DNA of 7,928 nucleotides from Lachnospiraceae bacterium. Lineage in GTDB: Bacteria > Bacillota_A > Clostridia > Lachnospirales > Lachnospiraceae. A model generated the notes under the pieces. The model did not search any database. It was not told the origin of the DNA and saw only the letters and a list, made by a program, of their open reading frames with translations. Both the position numbers and the translations under genes were made by a program. Positions 1 through 7,928 of the stretch are shown piece after piece (position 1 is the first letter of the stretch; each line of letters starts with the position of its first letter). Where the stretch lies: NCBI GenBank assembly GCA_017437705.1, contig JAFRYJ010000150.1, positions 1 through 7,928 on the forward strand, given 5' to 3'.

Positions 1-1442
1 ACGAGGAGCTCTTCCTTTATAACGCCCAACAGTATATTCTCATCGCCAAGGATAGACTTGTAATATGCGATCTTCTGCATAAGGTCGTCATATTCGGCCT
101 GAAGCTTCTCCCTTTCCAGACCGGTGAGGGCTCTCAGCCTCATGTCCACGATGGCCTGGGCCTGTACGTCGGTAAAGCCGAATCTTTCAATAAGGCCTGT
201 CTTGGCCGCCGCCACGTTCTCCGAATTCCTGATGATGGCGATGACCTCGTCGATGAAATCCAGCGCCTTGAGAAGGCCTTCCAGTATGTGGGCCCTCTCC
301 TCGGCCTTGTTGAGGTCGTACTTCGTACGCCTTGTTACTACCTCCTCCTGATGCCTGAGGTAAAACTCCAGCATCTGCTTGAGGTTCATTATCATGGGCA
401 CATTGTTTACAAGGGCCAGCATTATCACGCCGAAGGAATCCTGCAGCTGAGTATGCTTGTAGAGATGGTTGAGCACCACGTTGGCGTTGGCATCCTTCTT
501 GAGCTCTATAACGACCCTCATGCCCTCGCGGCTGGATTCGTCGCGGAGATCCGAGATGCCGTCCAGCTTCTTGTCCCTTACAAGCTCGGCTATCCTCTCG
601 ATAAGGCGGGCCTTGTTGACCATGTAAGGCAGCTCCGTAACGATGATCTGCTGCCTGTTCGTCCCCAGGGGCTGTATCTCCGTGACTGCCCTTACTTTTA
701 TCTTTCCGCGGCCGGTCCTGTAGGCCTCGTTGATGCCGTTCCGGCCCATTATCATGGCTCCCGTGGGGAAATCCGGTCCCTTGATGATGTCCATAAGGTC
801 CGTTATGTCGGTGACCCTGCCGTCGATCCTGTCATCTATAAGCTTCACAACGCCGTCTATGGCCTCTCCCAGGTTGTGGGGAGGTATATTCGTAGCCATG
901 CCGACTGCGATGCCCGTAGTGCCGTTTACAAGAAGATTGGGGAATCTTGAAGGAAGGACCGTGGGCTCCTTTTCCGTCTCGTCGAAGTTGGGTACGAAAT
1001 CCACCGTATCCTTGTTGATGTCCGCCGTCATCTCCACCGATATCCTGGAAAGCCTGGCCTCTGTATATCGCATGGCGGCAGCTCCGTCGCCGTCCACGGA
1101 ACCGAAGTTGCCGTGACCGTCTATAAGGGGATATCTGGTGGACCATTCCTGTGCAAGATTTACCAGAGCGCCGTAAATTGACGAATCGCCGTGGGGATGA
1201 TATTTACCCATGGTATCGCCGACGATACGGGCGCATTTCCTGTGGGGCTTGTCCGGGCCGTTGTTCAGCTCCGTCATGGCGAAGAGTATCCTTCTCTGAA
1301 CAGGCTTAAGGCCGTCCCTTACGTCCGGAAGGGCTCTGGATGCGATTACGCTCATGGCGTAGTCTATGTAGGACTCCTCCATGGTCTTCTTGAGATCCAC
1401 TTCCGCTATATTGTCAAAAACAGTGCTTCTGTCTTCTTCCAA
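1..1442 (-). CDS. gyrA: DNA gyrase subunit A, N-terminal part (runs off left edge)
   Basis: Breakage-reunion subunit of the A2B2 type II topoisomerase that introduces negative supercoils using ATP hydrolysed by GyrB. 480 complete codons are present of a family length of roughly 800-850; the rest of the coiled coil and the C-terminal DNA-wrapping domain lie outside the window. Visible are the N-terminal helix [19 protein letters not shown] (residues 15-33), [17 protein letters not shown] (37-53), the winged-helix segment [16 protein letters not shown] (79-94) and the active-site motif [11 protein letters not shown] with catalytic Tyr126. [14 protein letters not shown] marks the coiled-coil region near the left edge. 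I chose a TTG start (1440-1442) because GGAGGA lies six bases upstream; an in-frame ATG at 1464-1466 would add eight residues but contain that ribosome site. The gene lies 77 bases behind gyrB, which favours GyrA over ParC; the distinguishing GyrA box is not in view. Residue 91 is Gly where E. coli has Asp87. Confidence 0.97.
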   Translation of the reverse strand, partial: MEEDRSTVFDNIAEVDLKKTMEESYIDYAMSVIASRALPDVRDGLKPVQRRILFAMTELNNGPDKPHRKCARIVGDTMGKYHPHGDSSIYGALVNLAQEWSTRYPLIDGHGNFGSVDGDGAAAMRYTEARLSRISVEMTADINKDTVDFVPNFDETEKEPTVLPSRFPNLLVNGTTGIAVGMATNIPPHNLGEAIDGVVKLIDDRIDGRVTDITDLMDIIKGPDFPTGAMIMGRNGINEAYRTGRGKIKVRAVTEIQPLGTNRQQIIVTELPYMVNKARLIERIAELVRDKKLDGISDLRDESSREGMRVVIELKKDANANVVLNHLYKHTQLQDSFGVIMLALVNNVPMIMNLKQMLEFYLRHQEEVVTRRTKYDLNKAEERAHILEGLLKALDFIDEVIAIIRNSENVAAAKTGLIERFGFTDVQAQAIVDMRLRALTGLEREKLQAEYDDLMQKIAYYKSILGDENILLGVIKEELL

Positions 1443-1448
1443 AACTAT

Positions 1449-1454
1449 TCCTCC
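1449..1454 (-). promoter_or_regulatory. Shine-Dalgarno site deciding the gyrA TTG start
   Basis: GGAGGA on the - strand, six bases (ATAGTT) before the TTG at 1440-1442. The spacing is good for initiation at TTG. The alternative ATG (1464-1466) has only a weak purine stretch (GGAAAAGAG) before it and would place this site inside the coding region. Start choice is inferred from the ribosome site, not proven. Confidence 0.75.
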
Positions 1455-1519
1455 GACCGCCCTCATCGGGCTCTTTTCCGAAATTTGAAGGGTTGATGTA
1501 TTCCTGAACCCGTCTCTTA

Positions 1520-4533
<3,014 letters not shown>

Positions 4534-4544
<11 letters not shown>

Positions 4545-4749
4545 TTTTGACCGTTACCTCTTCACCTTCAAAGCTTACATTATCGCCGGGGAATATCTTT
4601 TTTCCCCTCATAAGGCATACTTCACCGTTTACGCTTACAAGTCCGTCCGCAACGGCATACTTGGCATCATTTCCGTTCTGAACAAGACCTGCAAGCTTCA
4701 GGAGCTGCCCCAGCTTTATAAATTCGTACTTAATAAAAACTTCCTGCAT
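4534..4749 (-). CDS. yaaA: S4-domain RNA-binding protein YaaA (RlbA type)
   Basis: Small 71-residue protein consisting almost entirely of an S4 RNA-binding fold: IKLGQLLKLAGLVQNGNDAKYAVADGLVSVNGEV (about 11-44), followed by the strand-rich end with KIFPGD. The S4 superfamily binds structured RNA, usually rRNA or tRNA. The Bacillus subtilis member in this same dnaN-recF position has 71 residues and has been linked to the ribosome; the precise role in this organism is not shown by the sequence. The ATG shares its A with the last base of the dnaN stop codon (TAATG), and the 3' end overlaps recF by 11 bases, so translation is likely coupled at both ends. No catalytic domain or membrane segment is visible. 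This is unrelated to the peroxide-stress protein that carries the name YaaA in E. coli. Confidence 0.92.
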
Positions 4750-5858
4750 TATTTTCTGGACCCCGCATTGTAATTGATGGGAACGATAAGATATACATAT
4801 CCGTCGTTCATGATGGTCCCCGGAGCCTTTGCATTAGTCATATACATTGTTATCTCTTCTTCATCGATAACACGGAGGGCATCAAGCAGATATCTGGGAT
4901 TGAAGCATATAACAAGATCCTCTCCCTCTTTTTTGATATCTATATTTTCGTTCATGTTTCCTATGATGCTCTCGATCCTGATATTCAGATCGCCGTTTTC
5001 GATATCGAGGATGACGGGCTTCCTGTCGCCTTCCCTGTCGAATAGAGCAGCTCTTTCGAGACAGTCCTGGAATTCCTTTTTATTGATGATGATCTTTGTA
5101 TCGTAATCCGATGAGATCATCCTCTCCAGCCTGTAATATTCGCCGTCTATAAGTCTTGAAACTATCTTTGTATTTTCGAGCTCAAACATTATATTCTGTG
5201 CAGCGAAATAAATATTTACGTTTTTCTCGGTCTCACCGGAAAGAATCTTGGAAATATCAGAAAGTGTCTTGCCGGGAACTATTACTCTCTCGTCCTTATA
5301 TTTTTCCGAAAGAGTAATTGTCCTCATGGATATCCTGTGGCCGTCCAGGGATGCAACCGTAAACTGGTCGTCCTTTATCTGGAACAGCTCGCCTTTTAAA
5401 AGCTGGTTTGAATCATTATCGGAAATTGAGAAAATGGTCTGCCTTATGATCTCCTTCAGTGAATACTCCGATATCTTCATTACGTTTTCACTGTCTATCG
5501 AGGGAAGGAGAACAAAATCATCGCCCTTTTTGCCTGAGATCATAAATTTAGATTTTTCGCATTCGATGAGAGCAGAATTATCGTTATATGATTCTATCTT
5601 TACGGGAGAATCCGGAAGCTTTCTTACGATATCCGAAAGAAGCTTTGCATCGAGAGCTATATATCCTTCCTTTTCGATGGATGCTTCAACGTTTGTTTCT
5701 ATAGCCATCTCCATGTTGTTTGATATAAGCTTTACGATACCCTTCTCGGCTTTTATTAGGATGCATTCAAGTATGGGGAGAGTTGTCCTCACCGGTATTG
5801 CCTTTAATGCGGTATTTATCCCCTGCATAAGATCCTTCTGGCTGCATGTGATTTTCAT
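4749..5858 (-). CDS. dnaN: DNA polymerase III beta subunit (sliding clamp)
   Basis: Ring-forming processivity clamp that tethers the replicative polymerase to DNA and recruits clamp-binding partners. 369 residues, the normal length, built from three similar domains of about 120 residues each. The N-terminus MKITCSQKDLMQGINTALKAIPVRTTLPILECILIKA is a clear beta-clamp start; ISGKKGDDFVLLP (about 107-119) and the domain 2 stretch ELFQIKDDQFTVASLDGHRISMR are also characteristic. The C-terminus GYVYLIVPINYNAGSRK corresponds to the family's partner-binding end, here with a short polar extension after the usual last strand. The ribosome site AGGAGG lies seven bases before the ATG. The 127-base gap to dnaA and a possible own promoter (see 5889-5917) suggest expression both by read-through from dnaA and independently. 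A one-base overlap joins it to yaaA. Confidence 0.98.
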   Translation of the reverse strand: MKITCSQKDLMQGINTALKAIPVRTTLPILECILIKAEKGIVKLISNNMEMAIETNVEASIEKEGYIALDAKLLSDIVRKLPDSPVKIESYNDNSALIECEKSKFMISGKKGDDFVLLPSIDSENVMKISEYSLKEIIRQTIFSISDNDSNQLLKGELFQIKDDQFTVASLDGHRISMRTITLSEKYKDERVIVPGKTLSDISKILSGETEKNVNIYFAAQNIMFELENTKIVSRLIDGEYYRLERMISSDYDTKIIINKKEFQDCLERAALFDREGDRKPVILDIENGDLNIRIESIIGNMNENIDIKKEGEDLVICFNPRYLLDALRVIDEEEITMYMTNAKAPGTIMNDGYVYLIVPINYNAGSRK

Positions 5859-5888
5859 TTTCGGTCCTCCTGTATATATATTCGTTTA

Positions 5889-5917
5889 TTTACAGTATTA
5901 ACAGTAGGGGCTGTTAA
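5889..5917 (-). promoter_or_regulatory. possible dnaN promoter
   Basis: On the - strand TTAACA (5917-5912) resembles a -35 (five of six to TTGACA), followed after 17 bases by TGTAAA (5894-5889; four of six to TATAAT). This would start transcription roughly 25 bases before the dnaN ATG, just upstream of or near its AGGAGG site. The -35 and most of the spacer lie inside the inverted repeat 5896-5919. The -10 is poor, so this is a weak call. Confidence 0.35.
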
Positions 5918-5919
5918 TA
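5896..5919. repeat. perfect 9-bp inverted repeat in the dnaA-dnaN gap
   Basis: TATTAACAG (5896-5904), six-base spacer TAGGGG, then CTGTTAATA (5911-5919), a perfect complement. No T-run follows on either strand, so it does not look like an intrinsic terminator. It overlaps a possible dnaN promoter on the - strand, so an operator or a leader-RNA hairpin is conceivable; neither is demonstrated. Confidence 0.8.
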
Positions 5920-5962
5920 AGTGGATATGTCCTGTTTTTCCTTTATTTTCAATAAAAACCGG

Positions 5963-5982
5963 TAATAATAACCTGTGAATAA
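5963..5982 (-). other. candidate origin unwinding element: DnaA box + GG + three trinucleotides
   Basis: Read on the - strand immediately after the dnaA stop: TTATTCACA (5982-5974), a DnaA box fitting TTWTNCACA and one base from TTATCCACA; then GG; then TTATTATTA (5971-5963), whose complement read 3' to 5' is AAT AAT AAT. A/T-rich DNA follows after CCGG. The known basal unwinding module of Bacillus-type origins is DnaA box, short G/C spacer, then repeats of 3'-[G/A]A[T/A]-5' (the DnaA-trio) that load DnaA onto single strands. The order, spacing and location between dnaA and dnaN all fit. Function is inferred. Confidence 0.6.
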
Positions 5983-5985
5983 GTC

Positions 5986-7335
5986 CTAATTTATGTTGAG
6001 TTTTTTCACGATCATCTCTATGTTGGCTTTCAGGTTGATATCCTTTTTCATGTCTTCTTCGATACGATCTGCACCGTAACTCACAGTTGTGTGATCTTTT
6101 CCACCGATATATCCACCTATAGCCTGGAGAGAATTATCCGTATATTTCTTTGCCAGATACATATAGATCTGTCTGGGCTGGACTATTTCGGCATTTCTTC
6201 TCTTTCCCTTAAGGACTGTGGTATCGGCTCCGTAATGCTCCGCAACCACGGAAAGTATCCTTTCCAGTGTGAGAGCCTTTTTCTCGTTGGGTCTTATAAC
6301 GTTTATAAGCGCAGCTTCCGTTGTGCTTAAGTCTATCTTGTTTATGTTGTGGAAGCGTGCGTAATTTTTAACCTGGTTGAGGGCGCCTTCCAGCTCCCTT
6401 ATATTTGTGGTTATATTCTCTGCGATATAATGAAGACTGTTCAGATCCATATCCATATGATCCAGATCCAGCTTGTTTCTTAAGATCGCTACCCTTGTTT
6501 CGTAGTTGGGAGGCTGAACATCCACGGATGTTGCTCCCATGAACCTGGAAACGAGCCTTTCGGGAAGTCCCTCTATATCTCTGGGAGCCTTATCAGATGA
6601 TATGACGATCTGTTTTTTCTTCTCGTAAAGCGCGTTGAAGGTGTGGAAAAACTCTTCCTGCGTACTTTCCTTGCCTACTATAAACTGGATATCATCTATA
6701 AGAAGTATGTCCGCATTCCTGTACTTTGACTTGAACTCCTCCTGGCTTCTCTTATTAATGGAGGAGATAAGCTCGTTTGTAAAATCCTCGCTTGTAACGT
6801 AAAGGATACGACACTTCGGATCCCTTTCCAGCATCTGATGTGCTATGGAATTCATAAGATGGGTCTTTCCCAGTCCGGATCCTCCGTAAATGAAAAGAGG
6901 GTTGGCGTATTCGCCTGGATCCTCCGCAACTGCCAGTGCAGTGGCATAAGCCAGCTCGTTGCTGGAGCCTACGACAAAGTTAGAAAATGTATATTTTAAA
7001 TTGAGCGATGATGAATAAAGCGCCGCAATATCCTCCTGAGAAAGGATATCGGCCTTATTTAGCCTGTCGCTGACGGATTTGTCGGATTCTATGATGACTT
7101 CTATATCCTGACCTATGAAATCCGATATGGTGACCTTAAGCGGAAGCTGGTATTTTTTATTCAGATAAGACGGAGATATCGTAACCTCGCTGTATGTTAC
7201 ATAAAGCGTATTATCCTCAAATGAAAAAGGCTCGAGCCTTAAGACCCAGGTCTTGTAAGCTGCATCGGAGATCTCGAATTCCTCTTTCATGCGCTCTATG
7301 ATCTCTGTCCAGTTTTCTTTAATAGTCCTTAACAT
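5986..7335 (-). CDS. dnaA: chromosomal replication initiator protein DnaA
   Basis: AAA+ ATPase that binds DnaA boxes in oriC, forms a helical oligomer, opens the duplex and recruits the helicase. 449 residues from the chosen start, the family norm. Domain I (1 to about 85) contains the helical WTEIIERMKEEFEISDAAYKTW and the strand segment ending near ISPSYLNKKY. Domain II is a short linker. Domain III (about 105-320) starts at LNLKYTFSNFVVGSSNELAYATALAVAE, with Walker A GGSGLGKT (151-158), Walker B ILLIDDIQF (210-218), sensor ISSD and the RLVSRF arginine-finger region. Domain IV has the basic loop KGKRRNAEIVQPRQIYMYLAKKYT and the DNA-binding signature GGKDHTTVSYG (411-421). The ATG at 7333-7335 is preferred over an in-frame ATG at 7354-7356: the latter has no ribosome site and lies only about ten bases from the predicted transcript start, whereas AAGGA precedes the former by about 11 bases. 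Confidence 0.98.
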   Translation of the reverse strand: MLRTIKENWTEIIERMKEEFEISDAAYKTWVLRLEPFSFEDNTLYVTYSEVTISPSYLNKKYQLPLKVTISDFIGQDIEVIIESDKSVSDRLNKADILSQEDIAALYSSSLNLKYTFSNFVVGSSNELAYATALAVAEDPGEYANPLFIYGGSGLGKTHLMNSIAHQMLERDPKCRILYVTSEDFTNELISSINKRSQEEFKSKYRNADILLIDDIQFIVGKESTQEEFFHTFNALYEKKKQIVISSDKAPRDIEGLPERLVSRFMGATSVDVQPPNYETRVAILRNKLDLDHMDMDLNSLHYIAENITTNIRELEGALNQVKNYARFHNINKIDLSTTEAALINVIRPNEKKALTLERILSVVAEHYGADTTVLKGKRRNAEIVQPRQIYMYLAKKYTDNSLQAIGGYIGGKDHTTVSYGADRIEEDMKKDINLKANIEMIVKKLNIN

Positions 7336-7370
7336 CAAAATGATTTTCCTTTGCATAAATATATGTAAGT

Positions 7371-7399
7371 ATTTTACAACAAAACGGGCTTTTTTTCAA
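7371..7399 (-). promoter_or_regulatory. dnaA operon promoter (sigma-A type)
   Basis: On the - strand TTGAAA (7399-7394) and TAAAAT (7376-7371), each five of six to the TTGACA/TATAAT consensus, separated by exactly 17 bases. Transcription would begin near 7364, giving a leader of about 30 bases that contains the dnaA ribosome site. The DnaA boxes upstream (nearest 7481-7489) leave room for autoregulation by DnaA, which is common in the family but not shown here. Confidence 0.75.
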
Positions 7400-7450
7400 T
7401 TAAATCAGCGTTAAAATGATCGATATTTTTGAAGTTTTTAAACCGATTTT

Positions 7451-7470
7451 TTTCGACGTTTTTCGACGTT
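7451..7470. repeat. 10-bp tandem direct repeat
   Basis: Two exact adjacent copies of TTTCGACGTT, embedded in a T-rich run (7431-7472) that otherwise is A/T-rich. It sits between the dnaA promoter and the nearest DnaA box. It may be a protein-binding iteron or part of an easily melted segment; nothing in the sequence decides this. Confidence 0.85.
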
Positions 7471-7480
7471 TTCTGCATCA

Positions 7481-7489
7481 TGGGGATAA
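7481..7489 (-). promoter_or_regulatory. DnaA box (one mismatch)
   Basis: TTATCCCCA on the - strand, one base from TTATCCACA. Isolated by about 65 bases from the main cluster and closest to the dnaA promoter, so it could serve in autoregulation or in filament formation. Confidence 0.5.
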
Positions 7490-7553
7490 CGGGCATACAG
7501 TAAAAACAGGCTGTTCAGCAGGTTGCAGATAAAAAGAATGAATTGTTGAAAAG

Positions 7554-7562
7554 TTTTCCACA
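7554..7562 (+). promoter_or_regulatory. DnaA box (near consensus)
   Basis: TTTTCCACA on the + strand fits the degenerate TTWTNCACA. It begins 11 bases before the perfect box at 7565, i.e. about one helical turn, so both would face the same side of the DNA. Confidence 0.7.
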
Positions 7563-7564
7563 TG

Positions 7565-7573
7565 TTATCCACA
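7565..7573 (+). promoter_or_regulatory. DnaA box (perfect consensus)
   Basis: TTATCCACA on the + strand, an exact match to the strong DnaA box. It is central in the three-box cluster and forms a head-to-head pair with the box at 7577-7585. Confidence 0.9.
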
Positions 7574-7576
7574 AAT

Positions 7577-7585
7577 TGTGGACAA
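7577..7585 (-). promoter_or_regulatory. DnaA box (one mismatch), inverted partner
   Basis: TTGTCCACA on the - strand. With the perfect box it forms a near-palindrome, nine-base arms with one mismatch around AAT. Opposed boxes of this kind are typical of origin clusters. Confidence 0.75.
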
Positions 7586-7634
7586 AATTAAGTACACGGA
7601 AAGCCTTTAAACGCTTATAAATAAAGAAATTTTC

Positions 7635-7663
7635 TTGACTACGTAAATTCTTGATAATATAAT
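7635..7663 (+). promoter_or_regulatory. rpmH promoter (strong sigma-A type)
   Basis: TTGACT (7635-7640, five of six) and a perfect TATAAT (7658-7663), separated by 17 bases. The predicted start is near 7670, leaving a leader of about 58 bases with a strong AAGGAGGTG ribosome site (7711-7719). This strength fits the high output needed for a ribosomal protein. The DnaA box cluster ends 50 bases upstream of the -35. Confidence 0.88.
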
Positions 7664-7727
7664 AAACTGCGTATTGTTTAAAGACAGTCCTTAAAATTTA
7701 AATAAAGAAAAAGGAGGTGTCATCGCC

Positions 7728-7862
7728 ATGAAAATGACATTTCAGCCTAAAAACAGACAGAGATCTAAGGTACACGGATTCCGTAAGAGAATGAGTACGG
7801 CTGACGGAAGAAAAGTTTTGGCTGCCAGAAGAAGAAAAGGAAGAAAAGTATTATCAGCTTAG
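7728..7862 (+). CDS. rpmH: 50S ribosomal protein L34 (bL34)
   Basis: Very small, highly basic protein of the large ribosomal subunit that contacts 23S rRNA. All 44 residues are present and match the family end to end: [22 protein letters not shown], then [22 protein letters not shown], with the hallmark GFRKRM and RRRKGRK. Length is exactly typical. The ATG (7728-7730) is preceded by AAGGAGGTG, with ten bases between AGGAGG and the ATG. A second in-frame ATG at codon 3 is less well placed. The gene diverges from dnaA across the origin. An intrinsic terminator starts within the stop codon; rnpA, the usual next gene, would lie beyond the right edge and is not visible. Confidence 0.98.
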   Translation: MKMTFQPKNRQRSKVHGFRKRMSTADGRKVLAARRRKGRKVLSA

Positions 7863-7885
7863 GTCACTGACAGGTGGCCTTTTTT
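7861..7885 (+). terminator. intrinsic terminator abutting rpmH
   Basis: AGGTCACT pairs with AGGTGGCCT's last eight bases (eight pairs, two of them G-T) around a GACA loop at 7869-7872, followed at once by a T-run (7881-7885). The stem's first two bases are the last two of the rpmH TAG stop. It should end or attenuate the rpmH transcript. Confidence 0.85.
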
Positions 7886-7888
7886 CTC

Positions 7889-7921
7889 TTTATAGGAAAT
7901 TCCTCCGGGATTCCCTATAAA
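7889..7921. repeat. long imperfect hairpin downstream of rpmH
   Basis: Arms 7889-7903 and 7907-7921 pair at 14 of 15 positions (one A/C mismatch at 7897/7913, one T-G pair) with the three-base loop TCC. Outer arms read TATAGG and CCTATA. No T-run follows on the + strand, so it is not an ordinary second terminator. It may be an RNA-processing or regulatory element before the next gene, or a copy of a dispersed small palindromic repeat. The right window edge hides its context. Confidence 0.7.
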
Positions 7922-7928
7922 CAAACCC

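Larger units (their letters stand above)
5859..5985. other. dnaA-dnaN intergenic region, candidate unwinding half of oriC
   Basis: 127 A/T-rich bases with no gene. It holds the DnaA box with adjacent triplets (5963-5982), a weak box-like ATATCCACT on the - strand (5928-5920, two mismatches), the 9-bp inverted repeat (5896-5919), a weak dnaN promoter and the dnaN ribosome site. In Bacillus subtilis the corresponding interval contains the site of DNA unwinding, so the same job is inferred here. Confidence 0.55.
7357..7634. other. rpmH-dnaA intergenic region, candidate oriC box region
   Basis: No credible gene; two short open frames here lack ribosome sites. The stretch contains one consensus and three near-consensus DnaA boxes, a T-rich segment with a 10-bp tandem repeat (7451-7470), a short AACAG-G-CTGTT palindrome (7505-7515) and the dnaA promoter. 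Position between divergent rpmH and dnaA, with both gene sets transcribed away from it, is where Firmicutes origins lie. Replication forks leaving it would be co-directional with all genes in the window. Confidence 0.8.

Noticed and set aside
288..950. 220-codon + strand open frame opposite gyrA
   Set aside because: Antisense shadow of strongly conserved gyrA coding sequence; no ribosome site or family resemblance.
5248..5901. 217-codon + strand open frame opposite dnaN
   Set aside because: Antisense shadow of dnaN, running into the dnaA-dnaN gap; the hydrophobic-looking product is a codon-complement artefact.
7333..7356. Upstream ATG for dnaA adding MQRKIIL
   Set aside because: No ribosome site before it and too close to the predicted transcript start; the ATG at 7335 has AAGGA upstream and gives the usual DnaA N-terminus.
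7374..7496. 40-residue - strand open frame (MPVIPMMQKT...) ahead of dnaA
   Set aside because: No Shine-Dalgarno site, and its stop lies inside the predicted dnaA -10 element, so it would be mostly upstream of the transcript start.
7416..7532. 38-residue + strand open frame (MIDIFEVFKP...) in the origin region
   Set aside because: No ribosome site upstream, no recognisable motif, and it overlaps the tandem repeat and a DnaA box. Likely chance in A/T-rich DNA.
7677..7695. Hairpin in the rpmH leader (TTTAA...TTAAA, one mismatch)
   Set aside because: Eight-position A/T-rich stem close to chance in such sequence, and it does not cover the ribosome site.
7902..7908. CCTCC in the second hairpin as a partner for the rpmH AGGAGG site
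   Set aside because: Only about five pairs, partly locked in the hairpin stem and located beyond the terminator; too weak to propose as a switch.

Overview
The window is a chromosomal replication-origin neighbourhood from a low-to-moderate G+C Gram-positive bacterium. The gene order rpmH <- origin -> dnaA-dnaN-yaaA-recF-gyrB-gyrA is the classic Firmicutes arrangement. Protein style (for example the GyrA N-terminus, the DnaA signature GKDHTTV, heavy AGA/AGG and ATA codon use) suggests Clostridia, most likely a Lachnospiraceae-type organism. The family assignment is an inference; species cannot be given from sequence reading alone.

Layout, right to left. A strong sigma-A-type promoter (7635-7663) drives rpmH (L34) rightwards on the + strand, and an intrinsic terminator begins inside the rpmH stop codon. 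A second hairpin follows at the right window edge. To the left of rpmH, 7357-7634 holds no credible gene. It carries a cluster of DnaA boxes (7554-7585), an outlying box (7481-7489), a 10-bp tandem repeat in a T-rich stretch, and a well-formed dnaA promoter on the - strand (7371-7399). From there six genes run leftwards on the - strand: dnaA, dnaN, yaaA (S4 RNA-binding protein), recF, gyrB and gyrA (N-terminal 480 codons only; the gene runs off the left edge). The dnaN/yaaA, yaaA/recF and recF/gyrB junctions overlap by 1, 11 and 8 bases. dnaA and dnaN are separated by 127 bases, and gyrB and gyrA by 77.

The dnaA-dnaN gap is the most informative non-coding segment. Just behind the dnaA stop, read on the - strand, a DnaA box is followed by GG and three TTA triplets, then A/T-rich DNA. 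That is the order expected of a DnaA-box / GC spacer / DnaA-trio unwinding element. With the box cluster upstream of dnaA this suggests a bipartite oriC flanking dnaA, as in Bacillus subtilis. The same gap carries a perfect 9-bp inverted repeat overlapping a possible dnaN promoter.

Functionally the genes form one replication-initiation and DNA-maintenance set: initiator (DnaA), sliding clamp (DnaN), gap-repair/recombination mediator (RecF), topology (GyrB/GyrA), plus two ribosome-linked proteins (YaaA, L34). I see no mobile element, CRISPR array, RNA gene or accessory cassette, and nothing that supports an undescribed multi-gene system. The points worth following are in the origin elements, the rpmH 3' region and one GyrA residue.
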